From Kappaphycus alvarezii (Eukaryota; Rhodophyta; Florideophyceae; Gigartinales; Solieriaceae): 64,000 nucleotides of DNA. Below are positions 24,399-34,140 of the stretch, piece by piece. Position 1 is the stretch's first letter. Each line of letters begins with the position of its first letter. The notes beneath the pieces were generated by a model. It was not told where the DNA came from and did no database searches. It saw only the letters and a program-made list of their open reading frames with translations. The DNA lies in contig NADL03000591.1 in assembly GCA_002205965.3 (NCBI GenBank), positions 124,001-188,000 on the forward strand. The letters are read 5' to 3'. Both the position numbers and the translations under genes were made by a program.

Positions 24399-24796
24399 GT
24401 ATGCGTAGTGTCAGCGAGGGGGAGCGGGAAAGAAAGACACAGTGAACAGGTACAAAGGTCCCCCGGGATGCAGTTGCAGTCCCGTATTTGGTTGCTGTAG
24501 TAGTGCGATTCACTAGAACGGTCAATTCTCTCTCTCTGAATCCCCAATAAACTACTTCTCTCCTCACGCCCCGATCGGGCGGGCAGTGAGGGCTTCCTTA
24601 TATAGCCGTTCGATATCTACAAAATAGCAGATACAGTGGACGATAGTCACTGTATTACCGGGAGCACAATGCAGTAGTACTGCCACTTGGCTCTTTAGGG
24701 CACAAATAATTGGATCTGCTAATTAAGATCATAGTGCGGCCAATCACAGACCGGATACCGTTCGTACAGTATACACTGTACAACATAGCCAAGGCT

Positions 24797-26161
24797 ATGC
24801 GGTCCCTCCAAAACGCACCATTGGCGGATGTCAACGACCCGCAGACCATCCAATCGCTTCGCACCCTACACCCACCGCCGAGGTGCCCTATCGCACCGCT
24901 TCTGCCTGACAGCCTCCCACCTCCTCCAGATGTCACACCGTATGCCGTCGAGTTTTCAGTCCACCGTATCTCGCGTGATACGTCTGCTGGGCCTGACCGC
25001 ACGCCGTCGCGTTGGTTTCACCTCCTGGTCAAGACACCAATCAGCCCAGAAGCTGGAATCACGGACAAAGGGGTCCTCACCCAGCTCGTCACCCGGATCG
25101 CCAAGGGCGATCTGCCGTGCCCTGTTTTGCCTCTTCTTGCTGCTGCTACGCTGCTGCCTATCCAGTCAAAGCCCGGCAAGATCCGGCCCATCGCCGTCGG
25201 GTCAGTATTCCGTCGTCTGGTCACGAAGATGCTACTCCCAGCTGCAATCGACGACACTCGCGCCTTCCTAGCCCCGTTCCAATTGGCAAAAGGGATCAGG
25301 GCTGGAATGGACGAAATCGTACATGACACGCGCACGCTGCTCCGTCGGTTCTCCCGCCGACGCGAAACCGCAACGGTCGTTGTTGACGCGCACAACGCCT
25401 TCAACCTCGTTGATCGGCAGTCAATGTTGGACCGATTGCCCTCGCTAGCACCGGGCCTTGCCCGGTTCGTCAATATGATATGCGGCCGCACGCAGCCGTA
25501 ACTGATTGTGCCAAACCGTCACAAAACCACACTGCAAAGTGCAAAAGAGACCGAACAAGGCGACCCGGCCAGCATGCTCCTGTTCTCCCTAACGATCCAG
25601 CCGCTCATCAGCCAGATCGCCACAGAGACAGGTGTAGTCATGAATCACTGGTATGCCGACGATGGGACCCTGATGGGGTCTCTCTCCGAGCTCCGAAGAG
25701 CGATCCGCTTACTCCGCGACGAGGGACCTGCATACGGCCTACACCTCAACGCCGCCAAAACTCGCGTTTTCTGGTCCACTGTCCCGCGGCCAGAACGCGA
25801 GGCGTTCCTTCGCGAGTTCCGCCTTGACGAGTGCTCCTCCGACGGGTTTGAACTACTGGGAGCTCCAATAGGCAACCGCTGGTTCACTCAATCGTTCCTG
25901 CAAGGCAAGACCGACAGTTGCCCCCGAACCCTCGAGTTACTGCTCATGGTTGACGACCCTCGGGCCCGCTTCCACATGCATCGCCTGTGCGCGTCGGCCT
26001 GCCTCGTGGAGCACGCTTTCAAGCTCGCTGACCCGACGGACGCCCGTCCAGCCGCCGACGCTTTCGACACCCAGCAACGGTCGTTCTCCTCGGAGCTTCA
26101 TGGAATCACGATGACTGATAAAGCGTGGTCCCAGGCTACCTTGCCCTTCCGACGTGGTGGT
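24797..26161 (+). mobile_element. LINE-like reverse transcriptase element, copy 1
   Basis: The plus frame encodes a reverse transcriptase: IRPIAVGSVFRRL (N-terminal motif), VVVDAHNAFN (motif A with the first catalytic Asp), EQGDPASMLLFSLT (motif B) and YADDGTLMG (motif C, two catalytic Asp). The frame is continuous from at least 24797 to 26161 apart from one in-frame stop near 25500. Sequence family by position and by the C-terminal domains of copy 2: non-LTR, probably of the type with a restriction-like endonuclease after the RT. At 26162 it is cut by the nested 1.2-kb repeat and resumes at 27452. It is rich in CpG and GC relative to the flanking AT-rich graveyard. Confidence 0.85.
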
Positions 26162-26351
26162 TGATAGGGGTAAATCGTCGGGAGAAGAGATACTTAGGAC
26201 CAAGTACCCCAAGACGGAGGTGTTGCGAGCGACAAAAGTGCTACCGTGGTATAGTTGAACGAATAAAAATGAGTGTATACGGGAGAGAGTTGAGAGGGCT
26301 ACAAGCAAATATAGAAGGGGCAGGGTCTACCACTGATGCTCTGCGACCAGC

Positions 26352-26615
26352 TTAGGAAAAAGTTTTCTTGGGTCTGAAGTTGACTCTCAACTTCCTACTA
26401 CTCGGAGCTTGACCTGAAGTTGTCTGCCAACTTGCTTTGACCTCTCCATGAAGAAGCAGTTTACTCAGCTTCCATAGACTTTTGGCTACCCCTAAAGTCC
26501 GAACAAAACTACAGAAGATACCAAGAAATGCATAAAAATACTTTGTGTGGACAATATACTCTAAGCAAAAGATACTTAAGAAACTAACAATTAATGTGGT
26601 CCTCTTATTTCCCAT
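26352..26615 (-). CDS. Hydrophobic ORF2 of the 1.2-kb repeat, copy B
   Basis: 87 codons overlapping the last 11 nt of ORF1 (ATGGGAAATAA), as in copy A. The first 45 residues, with the hydrophobic LIVSFLSIFCLEYIV and FYAFLGIFCSFV, are nearly identical to copy A; the tails differ in frame. Whether it is translated is unknown. Confidence 0.3.
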   Translation of the reverse strand: MGNKRTTLIVSFLSIFCLEYIVHTKYFYAFLGIFCSFVRTLGVAKSLWKLSKLLLHGEVKASWQTTSGQAPSSRKLRVNFRPKKTFS

Positions 26616-27207
26616 TCTCTAAATCAGATCCAAACAACTCCTCTAAAATATCCATGCTGTCCAAGCAGTCCCCACAAATATCTGCAAATGGCTCACAGCT
26701 CTCTATTTCCCCCTGGGAGATATCTAGACTACTAAAGATATCTCCATCCGGTTCCATCGTGGGCACAACTTGATCCACACATTCCCCCATTCCAACCCTT
26801 CCCATACCTTCCTGTGCATCATCTTCGTCGCCCTCATCGTCGTCCTCATCGCCTTCATCAACCCCCTCATCGCCTTCATCAACTCCCTCATCATCTTCAT
26901 CAACCCCCTCATCATCCCCATCCTGATCCTCCTCTTCCTCTTCTTCGTCCTTAACCTCGTAGACCAACTCCGGGGCTGCCCATTCCTCGAAAGACTCCCC
27001 GCTCTCCTCCTCGACTTTCTCAGCCTCATCCTCACTTACCTCCCTAGCCTCTTCTTCTATAAAGAGTCGGCGAACGAACTCGATGATCTTCTTCTTAGTT
27101 TGCCGCCGGAGGTAGTCGTCGGTATCGGTTGGCCCGCAGGCAGCGAGACGGAGGCCATTGATGGGGCGAGAGGGGCGGTTTTGGTGATGGGGGCGGAGGT
27201 TGTTCAT
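26605..27207 (-). CDS. Acidic ORF1 of the 1.2-kb repeat, copy B
   Basis: 200 codons open from an ATG, with TATA-like TATTTAAA at 27323-27316 about 110 bp upstream. Parts: a basic N-terminal segment (about residues 1-50: NRPSRPINGLRLAA, TKKKIIEFVRRLF); an acidic linker with a short repeated Gly-Val-Asp-Glu/Asp-Glu-Gly unit (about 85-135); and a conserved C-terminal tail (about 150-200) with EPFADICGDCLDSMDILEEL. The layout of a basic head and acidic, Leu/Ile/Phe-containing tail would fit a nuclear or activator-like protein, but that is only inference. A GAGGTAAGT in both copies resembles a splice donor after residue 53. No known family. Confidence 0.55.
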   Translation of the reverse strand: MNNLRPHHQNRPSRPINGLRLAACGPTDTDDYLRRQTKKKIIEFVRRLFIEEEAREVSEDEAEKVEEESGESFEEWAAPELVYEVKDEEEEEEDQDGDDEGVDEDDEGVDEGDEGVDEGDEDDDEGDEDDAQEGMGRVGMGECVDQVVPTMEPDGDIFSSLDISQGEIESCEPFADICGDCLDSMDILEELFGSDLENGK

Positions 27208-27451
27208 TTTGATAGACGTTGAGGAATGGGAGGCAATGTAGAGTGTTTTGGGTGTGTGGGGGGAGAGGGGTGATGAGTAAAATGATCGGGGACATTTGGA
27301 ACTTGGAATAAAGGGTTTAAATAGGCTCCCGGGGCAGGTTCTATAGATTAGGAATAGGTAAAATAAATCTGCAAGGGATTTTGCAGTAGTGCATTTGTGC
27401 CCTTCTTCTCAAAAAGGCGAATTTGGAGGAGGAGGTAAGCTAAAAGGGAAA

Positions 27452-27680
27452 CCACGCTCCACTGCCCTCACTGGAACCCGCTTCCGTCACCGCAAGAACT
27501 TTTTCCTCCGCCAAGCTGCCATCCCTATGCACGAGTTTGTGCTCCACATCCCCTGTCGGAGTGATCCGCAAGCGCGTGTTGAGTCGCATCATTTGCACTA
27601 TCTGGTCGTCAGTTGCGCAAGCTATTTTCTCGCGCATGTCCCTGCACGTGGACGACGTGGACCAACCTGTTAGCTCTTAG
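27452..27680 (+). mobile_element. LINE-like copy 1, segment after the nested insertion
   Basis: Resumes with STALTGTRFRHRKNFFLRQ and FVLHIP, matching copy 2 (STALTGSRY-x2-DKAFLLGQ, FLLHIP). After about 40 codons the sequence jumps to the 3' end shared with 38300-38390 and 38895-38960 (GCGCATGTC-x-CTGCACGTGG, then GTTAGCTCTTAGCTAGCA), so most of the endonuclease region has been lost from this copy. Confidence 0.75.
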
Positions 27681-27979
27681 CTAGCATTATAGATACTTAA
27701 TGCAATAAAAATTTATCATACAGTATATGAGTCGGTGCGAGGGGGTCCGAAGTCATCAGTCGCCTCTTGGACGGCCGCTGCAGGATTCGACAACGGTATC
27801 CGTAGCAAAGTGGTACACAGGTTGTCCACGCTGGCCACGTGCATCGACATGCGTGACACGATACATCGTCCGATAGACGACCATATCGGACAATACACCG
27901 TTAGCTGCACCTGCGTCGGACTCAATCTCAAGTGCCGACCTCCCCGTTGAAGCCCTTTTGTTCGGCCAATATTCTTTCC

Positions 27980-29137
27980 ATGCCCATCGACCCTTCCTTC
28001 CAGCTACCAGCTCCCTTCCTTGTTCCCTTCCCCCGCTCTCCCTTGAAATCCCCCCGCGTCTCCCGCTTCTGTGCATCAGCCACTCACATTTCAACCGCTG
28101 ATGGCGCCCGCCTACTCACCTTCACTACCCCTTCCCTGTCCCCCTCCAACTCAACCGCCATTCTCCTTCACGACTTCATGACCGACCATCGCCTATTCAC
28201 GAATCTCACCCCCTCACTTCACAAACTCTCCCCCGACACCACTTTCACCGCCTACGATCTTCGCGGTTATGGTCGCTCTTCGCTCCCCACAGCGCCTTAT
28301 TCTCGTTTCGAAGACCTGGCCACTGTTGCCAATTCCCCGCCGCACCCTTTACATTTGATCGCCGTCGGATTGTCCGGGCCCTTTGCGCTTGAGTACGCTA
28401 TCCGATATCCGCAGCGCGTGCGTTCCGTTACGTGCATTGGTAGCGGTCTTCCTGGACATCGATGGCCAGTAGGTTGCTTTTTGGATATAACTGCCGCTCG
28501 AGAGCGTGCCTTATGGGCTCGGTTTGCTTCCAACTACGAGTTCGACCGTGCACAGGAGCTTGTTAAATGGAAAAAGGCGTTTATTGAGAATAACGAGACA
28601 TGGAGTTATATGTTACGGGAGGGCGATCGTCGGATCACACGAATGCTTTTAGAAATGGCACGAGACTATCGCGGGTTTCATTTTTTTGATCGAGAGGTGG
28701 CGGAGCCGGATCACATTGTCGACATGCCGTTGCTAACACGCCTGGGTGAAGTCAGTGTCCCTGTGTTGGTGATGGTAGGGGAGAGGGATACCGATGACTT
28801 TAAGGGGATTGCAGAGGAAATCGTGGGCGGTGTGCAAAGGGGCGTCGGAGTGGTCAGGGTACAGGATGCGGGTCATTTCGCAGTGTTGGAAAAGGGAGAG
28901 GAGGTAGCTGAGGATATCGCCCGTTTTTGGCAGTCCCTGCGAAATGAACCCGATCCGTCCCCAGCTTGGCCAAGATGGTGGATGAAGGGAGTGAAAGGGC
29001 GGGAGACTAGCCGGAAATATATCTTTACCGATCGAGACCCCCAAATCACGTTTAAAGTTAGAGGATCAGGTTGGATCAGCAATTCATTTTCACTTGGTCA
29101 GTCTCCACAACTATGCAGCAATACGCTTCAACCTTAA
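27980..29137 (+). CDS. Alpha/beta hydrolase, possibly organelle-targeted
   Basis: 385 residues from the first ATG. About 40 N-terminal residues are Pro/Ser/Arg-rich without acidic residues, like a plastid or mitochondrial leader. The fold is recognisable: oxyanion-type LLHDF (62-66), YDLRGYGRSS (92-101), nucleophile elbow VGLSGPF with Ser132, VMVGERD with Asp270 and DAGHF with His299, giving the expected Ser-Asp-His order. The elbow is G-L-S-G-P rather than G-x-S-x-G, and the segment before it is short for the family. After His299 the core ends near 320; the last 65 residues resemble no family and may be read-through of an unrecognised intron. Substrate cannot be deduced. It lies 0.3 kb downstream of transposon DNA and converges on the cpn20 gene. 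Confidence 0.8.
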   Translation: MPIDPSFQLPAPFLVPFPRSPLKSPRVSRFCASATHISTADGARLLTFTTPSLSPSNSTAILLHDFMTDHRLFTNLTPSLHKLSPDTTFTAYDLRGYGRSSLPTAPYSRFEDLATVANSPPHPLHLIAVGLSGPFALEYAIRYPQRVRSVTCIGSGLPGHRWPVGCFLDITAARERALWARFASNYEFDRAQELVKWKKAFIENNETWSYMLREGDRRITRMLLEMARDYRGFHFFDREVAEPDHIVDMPLLTRLGEVSVPVLVMVGERDTDDFKGIAEEIVGGVQRGVGVVRVQDAGHFAVLEKGEEVAEDIARFWQSLRNEPDPSPAWPRWWMKGVKGRETSRKYIFTDRDPQITFKVRGSGWISNSFSLGQSPQLCSNTLQP

Positions 29138-29371
29138 TTGTTGAAACGGTGCAAAGCATTCTTGTTTACTCGTGTCCGACACCAACGAAGGTCTGCTGCA
29201 ACAAAAGGGCCACTACTCATGGGCCAATTCTAAGCTCCCCCTTGTAATGCAAACATGAAAGTCGCAAACCTAATCGCCATTCGACCCTCCCCTACCCCAT
29301 CCCTCTGAGCTCCTTCTCCGCTCCATGGTGTCATATCTGATTTTCAACTTGCCTCAAAGCACAGGCAAATG

Positions 29372-30106
29372 TCAGTACTTTGCGTATATGTCCGCCATGC
29401 GAACAAGAATGTACGGGACGCCATCAAAATCGATTTCTGTACCAGCGTACTGGCCATACAAGACGGTGTCACCGACTTGAAACGATAGCGGCTCCATCTC
29501 TCCATTTTCCATGAACCTGCCAGGCCCCATGGCGACGATTTTGCCGATAGTACTCTTCTTGGAGGCGGTTTTAGCCACATAAATACCACCAACCGACTCC
29601 TCCGCGGCCTTGTTCACTTGAATAAGGGCGCGATCGAAGATAGGCTCCACGGCCTCTGGTTTGTAAGCACCAGCTTTCAACTTGCACAAGATATCATCCT
29701 GTGTGACAATAGTATGTTTGTCATCATCATATTCAAGATCGGTGCCGCCATACTTGCCATACAAAACGAAATCGCCCTTTTCAATAACCATTGGAATCAT
29801 GATTCCATTGCCATAACGTTTGCCAGGGCCTGCTTCAACAGCCTCACCATAAGTGGGCTTTTCCTTTGCATTTGAAGAGAGCAACAAACCACCCGAGGTT
29901 GCATCCGGGGCGTCGGCGACCTTGACCAGAATATGATTGGCGGTAGGCTGAAGGGGACCGGAGATGGAACGGCCGTTGACGGTATGCGAGGCGGCGGCGG
30001 CGGTCATGCAGTACGAAGGACGGGTGGGACAGAGTTGAGGACGGACGGAGACGGAGCGATGAGGGAGGGCGGTGGATGTGGTGAAAGCGAGGTTTGGTTG
30101 ATGCAT
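29372..30106 (-). CDS. CPN20: Plastid co-chaperonin Cpn20/Cpn21 (tandem GroES)
   Basis: 244 residues from an ATG with two GroES domains in tandem (about 51-146 and 150-244). This arrangement is the known form of the plastid co-chaperonin that caps the Cpn60 folding chamber. Visible features: mobile-loop equivalents ATSGGLLLSS and ESVGGIYVA; domain cores GDFVLYGKYGGTDL and GDTVLYGQYAGTEI; and a Ser/Thr/Arg/Pro-rich leader of about 45 residues expected to direct plastid import. The length fits the family (about 250). The frame is intact with no introns. It converges with the hydrolase gene, with about 230 bp between the two stops. The plus-strand frames opposite are shadows. Confidence 0.95.
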   Translation of the reverse strand: MHQPNLAFTTSTALPHRSVSVRPQLCPTRPSYCMTAAAASHTVNGRSISGPLQPTANHILVKVADAPDATSGGLLLSSNAKEKPTYGEAVEAGPGKRYGNGIMIPMVIEKGDFVLYGKYGGTDLEYDDDKHTIVTQDDILCKLKAGAYKPEAVEPIFDRALIQVNKAAEESVGGIYVAKTASKKSTIGKIVAMGPGRFMENGEMEPLSFQVGDTVLYGQYAGTEIDFDGVPYILVRMADIYAKY

Positions 30107-31223
30107 GATGGGTGCGGAGTTTGTTTGGGTGTGTGGTAAGGTGGGAGGATGGAGGAGGGAGGGCGATTGGATAGGAGTTATCGACGTGGAGATCGATGAA
30201 TGGTGTTGGGGGATGGTGGGGGAAGGCTTGATCAGTGCTGATGATCAGTATGGCAGAACTGCAGTTGGTAGGCGTGGACGGCGGGATGTTCAATCTCCCG
30301 GGTGCTGTGCTGCGGATAATGTTTGTGTCACGTCGCAATTTGAACCGGCCAACAGGGAATGGATTGCTCCACCTCTGTCAAAATTAAACGTAGTTGCTGT
30401 GATCTGAGATGTGGATCAAGAGAATGCTTCTAAGAATTTTCCATTTCTCGAAACGTGGACAGGTGTGCATTATGGACTGTAAACAAGTACATGTCTCAAT
30501 ATACAGTAAGCAAGATACAGCTGACGATATTTTTCATGAATCAAAAACACCCCAAATTCCCCAGATACGTACAATAGAACTGTATTTTTATAACTGTAGG
30601 CGCCTTGCTTGTACCCCTTGGTGCTGGCTTGAAATGAAGAACTGTAAGTTACATTCCTTTTTTGAGCATTACAGAAATGATGGTTGTCGTCACTATTGGG
30701 CAGTACTGTACTGTACTGTACAACAGATATTTACAGCATTGTATGTAAGCGCTGAATATGCGCTTGGAGATTGAGATATACTGTATTGTACATACTCCAT
30801 GAACGGTTCAGTATATCGCAAGGAAATTTGGACATCTGCAATGCTGCTTGGATTTACTGAATGAATTTTTCGCAACCAATGCATGCGATTACACTTGTTC
30901 ACTGTGCAATAGTAGTGCAGTCCAACAGCAACTCAACTCTATATAATGTACTGTACTGTATTGTACTTGTTCTGTGTACAGTACAAGTACAGTAGCTTGG
31001 CAATGCTCTTCTTTTTTCTCATATCGTACTGCACCAATTCAAGTCGGTCATCATCTGCAATCGCGTCGCTCATGTGACCCGCTAACAACAAAGTCCAAGT
31101 CGGCTGCCTTTTCTCTCTCCTCAAGCTTCGCAAGGTCCAGGGCACCGCACCCATTCGCCACGGTACCGACCCCCCCTCAATGACTACCTCCCCTACTATC
31201 AGTTCCCTTTCAACAATCTCTTC
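30107..31223. other. Intergenic with TACTG satellite
   Basis: Spacer between the divergent cpn20 and membrane-protein genes. Satellite blocks of TACTG/CAGTA lie at about 30703-30722, 30780-30790 and 30945-30995. An open frame read-in upstream of 31224 (31080-31223) has coding-like composition but lacks an ATG. Confidence 0.55.
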
Positions 31224-32568
31224 ATGAACCGTCGCAAGCGTGTCGCCCTTCAAATCCTCATCACCCTTGCCCTCTTTGCCCTGTTCGAACGTGTTCCTCC
31301 ATATGGTGCCGCCCGCTCTCGTTTTCTCTCTCCCTCCTCCCATGTGCCTCATGTCTGCACCCTAACTCGAGTCCAGTCCCTTCCTTTCCGCCTGCAACCT
31401 TCCCGGCTTTCTCCCCGATCCGTTCCTTCCCCTCACTACTCCTTGCCGTTGGCATCTCACTACTGTTACCGATCACGCTCCAACTTACCCTCACCTCCGT
31501 CTCCTTTCACCCGCCACTCATGTCTTTTCTTCTCAGCAACTCATCCTACTCAACCAACTTGACGGCTGTAACTCAACCGTCACCTGCAAAAACCATACCG
31601 TCCAATGCGCTTTCACCACCAAACTTCCTTCAGACGTTCTCTGGCTTCACAACTACAACAACGGCAGCAAATTTGTATCCTTTTCCGCATAACCCTCATC
31701 TCCCTTTTCCTCTATCTTTTCGCCATCATTTGCGAGGGTTCCATCTTCTTTCCACATCGTCCCGGCTCTATCTCCACTTCCGCCGCCTACATCCTTGCCA
31801 TCATCGCTTGCGCAGCTCTTCTCTACCTTCTTGTTATCCCTCGCAAATGGCAACTCTCCCTCTACGGCGCAGGTCTCTTGCAAACCGTTGCTTATCTCCT
31901 TCTTATTCTTACCATAGCCGGCGCACTACCTGGCCTCACCATAACCTGGGTTAGTTTCTGCTCTTCGCCATCTATTTTCTCGGCTTTGCCCTAGAGCAAC
32001 TTTTGTGTATGGCCGCAGGTATACTCCACTATCTTGGCGCTCTCAGTTTGTATCAAGCTGAAAACACCTTCTTCCATTTGCGTCTTATGTATTTCGCGAA
32101 GTTGTCGACGAGGTCGAATTGGATCGCCGTCTGCTGGCAATGAGCGAACGTTTCTTGGAGCGCGTGCGTGGTAATGTGTTTTTGTATCGCATCCCTACCG
32201 CCCTGGAACAGGACGGCCTGCAAGTCGTCGAGAGTACCTTGCCTGATCATTTATTCGAGGACATGGTCGCTGACAGTATTCCGCAGGTCGATTTTGAAAG
32301 CATTGCTACTCATAGTGAGGAACCATCCTCGTTGTCGGATTCTCCCGCGGAGCCAATGCCGAATGCAACTACACCGTTGTTGCAGAGGGGGGCATCGCCG
32401 ACGTAGGCTTTTCGAATAATGCGTCTGAAGAGGACTATTCCAGGGGAGGATTCATACTACTCTTTTTCGGATTATTCTGCTATGAGGGGCACAATGTCAA
32501 CGATACGCGGGAGATATATCGAGGTGAGAAGCCTGGGAACGGACGTGCCATTGCCGTTGGATCGGTAA
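31224..32568 (+). CDS. Membrane protein with glycosylated-type ectodomain
   Basis: Coding signal runs through this interval but changes frame. It begins MNRRKRVALQILITLALFAL (signal anchor), continues with a segment carrying three N-x-S/T sites (CNSTVTCKNHTVQC, NNGSK) around 31560-31680, then several hydrophobic spans (SISTSAAYILAIIACAALL, GLLQTVAYLLLILTIAG, LLFAIYFLGFALEQLL), then a soluble tail (VVDEVELDRRLLAMSERF) and an ending DVPLPLDR at 32568. Some changes could be tiny introns (GTATCC...GCGAG, 62 nt at 31683; GTTAGT...CTAGAG near 31950), but the change near 32100 has no splice sites and another is at a G6 run (32387). Either a gene with sequence errors and short introns or a young pseudogene. 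Family unknown. Confidence 0.5.
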
Positions 32569-33089
32569 CGAGACTGCTCGCTCTCATTGTGGTTACTTTA
32601 TGACAGTTGCAGAATTTCGGGATTGGCGACGTGGTAGAATGACGTCCTGAGCTGATCTAGTCGACAAAGCCACGTGGAGTGCATCAAAGTGCCGGACACG
32701 ACCGCTTATCAAGCCGCCAATGCAATATTCGTTTCACCAAATATGAACTATGGGAGGTCACTGGCCATTGCCACCGGTCTCAAAAAAGACAATCCTGGAA
32801 AGGAGTGGTCGGATTCGCAACCCCTAAAAAGCCCGAGCACCCGAAATGGTACATGTCGATAACGTCAGAGCAGGTAGAATAAAGCTAACAACCTTTGCTG
32901 GATAATATTAACGACTTCAACCACAAACCTTTCATCTCGAGGAGAGACTCTATCCTTGTTACCGCCTTGACCCTCGCCAAAATTTTTGTTTGCTCGCAAC
33001 GATACTAACGCACCAATGATCTTCCTGCTATTTTCCCATTTTGCCAAGAAGCTGCTTGTTCGAAAGCTCTCAAGAAAACTGAGAAAAAA

Positions 33090-34012
33090 GTGTTCAGGGA
33101 AAAAACAAATACCGATACCAAAACAGATGAAGACGATGAGAGGCCAGACTATGCTGTGCACCTCATCTTCGCAGTTATTCTGTTCTGTATCGCCGCGATC
33201 ATTTTCTCTTATGCCGTCATTTTCGTTCACATGCCGAGTCGAGAATTTGTAAGTTATAGACCATTTCATTTTGCGAGGCGCTTTTGGAACAACCCACGCG
33301 AACTGAACACTTGCTTCAAAGATGCTAACCACCTTTCACACCCCATCAAAACCAAAATTATTTCTGCAGATGAACAAGGAAAATGACCAATGCACCATCG
33401 AGAAGGCAAATCTTTGGTGCTGGCGGAGAAAGCTCTTAAGCTTTGCTGACATAGAAGAAGGAAGGTAAGTTAACAGTCACAGTCAAAATATTTACGCGAG
33501 AACCACAAAACCATTGAATCGCTTGTCGCTAACCGGACTTTGCTCGTTCTCCTCATCTTTCTTACAGGTATACCTGCTGGCTTTTCGTAGTAACGCATGG
33601 AAACATCTCTACTGAAACACAGTACAAAGATGTAGACGAATTTCCGACTGATATGAACGGATGCAGTTCTATCGAAGAATGCGGTGAACAGACCTGGGAC
33701 TGTCGGGTTGGGCACAATCCTCGTGTAGTCCGTCTGAACTGGCATTACCCGGTCCGGAATATGTTCTGCAGCGCAGTGACCATATTGTTTTTCACCTTGT
33801 TCGGTATCTCTGCCCTGATAAGTTTCTTCCGTGAACGCAAACTGCAAATGACCAAGTGGAACAGCAGGGGTCACACCGGCGGCAACATTGACAATCTGGA
33901 ATCGGGTGGCAAAAATCAAGATATTCCATTTTTCTCATCACCACCACCACGCAACAGTCGTAAGACAACAGGCACAGAAATAGCAACACCGCCGAACATT
34001 TACCGGCTCTAA
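33090..34012 (+). CDS. Spliced two-TM protein with Cys-rich loop
   Basis: Three exons chain in phase with textbook borders: up to 33248 (TTT|GTAAGT), intron of 121 nt ending TCTGCAG at 33369, exon 33370-33464 (AG|GTAAGT), intron of 103 nt ending CTTACAG at 33567, last exon 33568-34012 ending in TAA. The product has an acidic cytosolic-type N-terminus, TM1 (HLIFAVILFCIAAIIF), a loop of about 105 residues with six cysteines and one N-glycosylation site (NIST), TM2 (AVTILFFTLFGISALI) and a polar tail. This topology resembles BK-channel beta subunits (KCNMB), but I see no signature beyond layout. No in-frame ATG lies near 33090, so an upstream exon is missing; the open piece at 32679-32876, ending SITSEQ before GTAGAA, is a candidate. 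Confidence 0.75.
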
Positions 34013-34140
34013 ATCCCTCCTAATCCCCCCGTCACCCTGTTAACATCGAAACGCCGCCTGCCAACCTACCAACATCCTGATCTCCACCTTCCTAGAAACA
34101 AAAAATAAAAGTGCAACCCACCACTTAACTTAAACCTCGC

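Larger units (their letters stand above)
26162..27451 (-). mobile_element. Unclassified 1.2-kb repeat element, copy B
   Basis: Second copy of the element at 10016-11229, with the same two ends. It sits inside the reverse-transcriptase ORF of LINE-like copy 1: the host frame reads ...LPFRRGG before it and STALTGTRF after it, whereas the intact element at 35.3-37.7 kb has about 34 codons between these points. The insertion therefore came with, or was followed by, loss of about 100 bp of target, which may explain why I find no target-site duplication here. It must be younger than the LINE-like copy. Confidence 0.8.

Noticed and set aside
24655-25491. Minus-strand frames opposite the reverse transcriptase
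   Set aside because: Arg/Ser-rich shadows of a GC-rich coding region on the plus strand.
30105-30407. 100-codon Gly/Trp-rich plus frame beside cpn20
   Set aside because: Composition reflects the antisense of a Pro/His-rich upstream region; no ATG context or domain.
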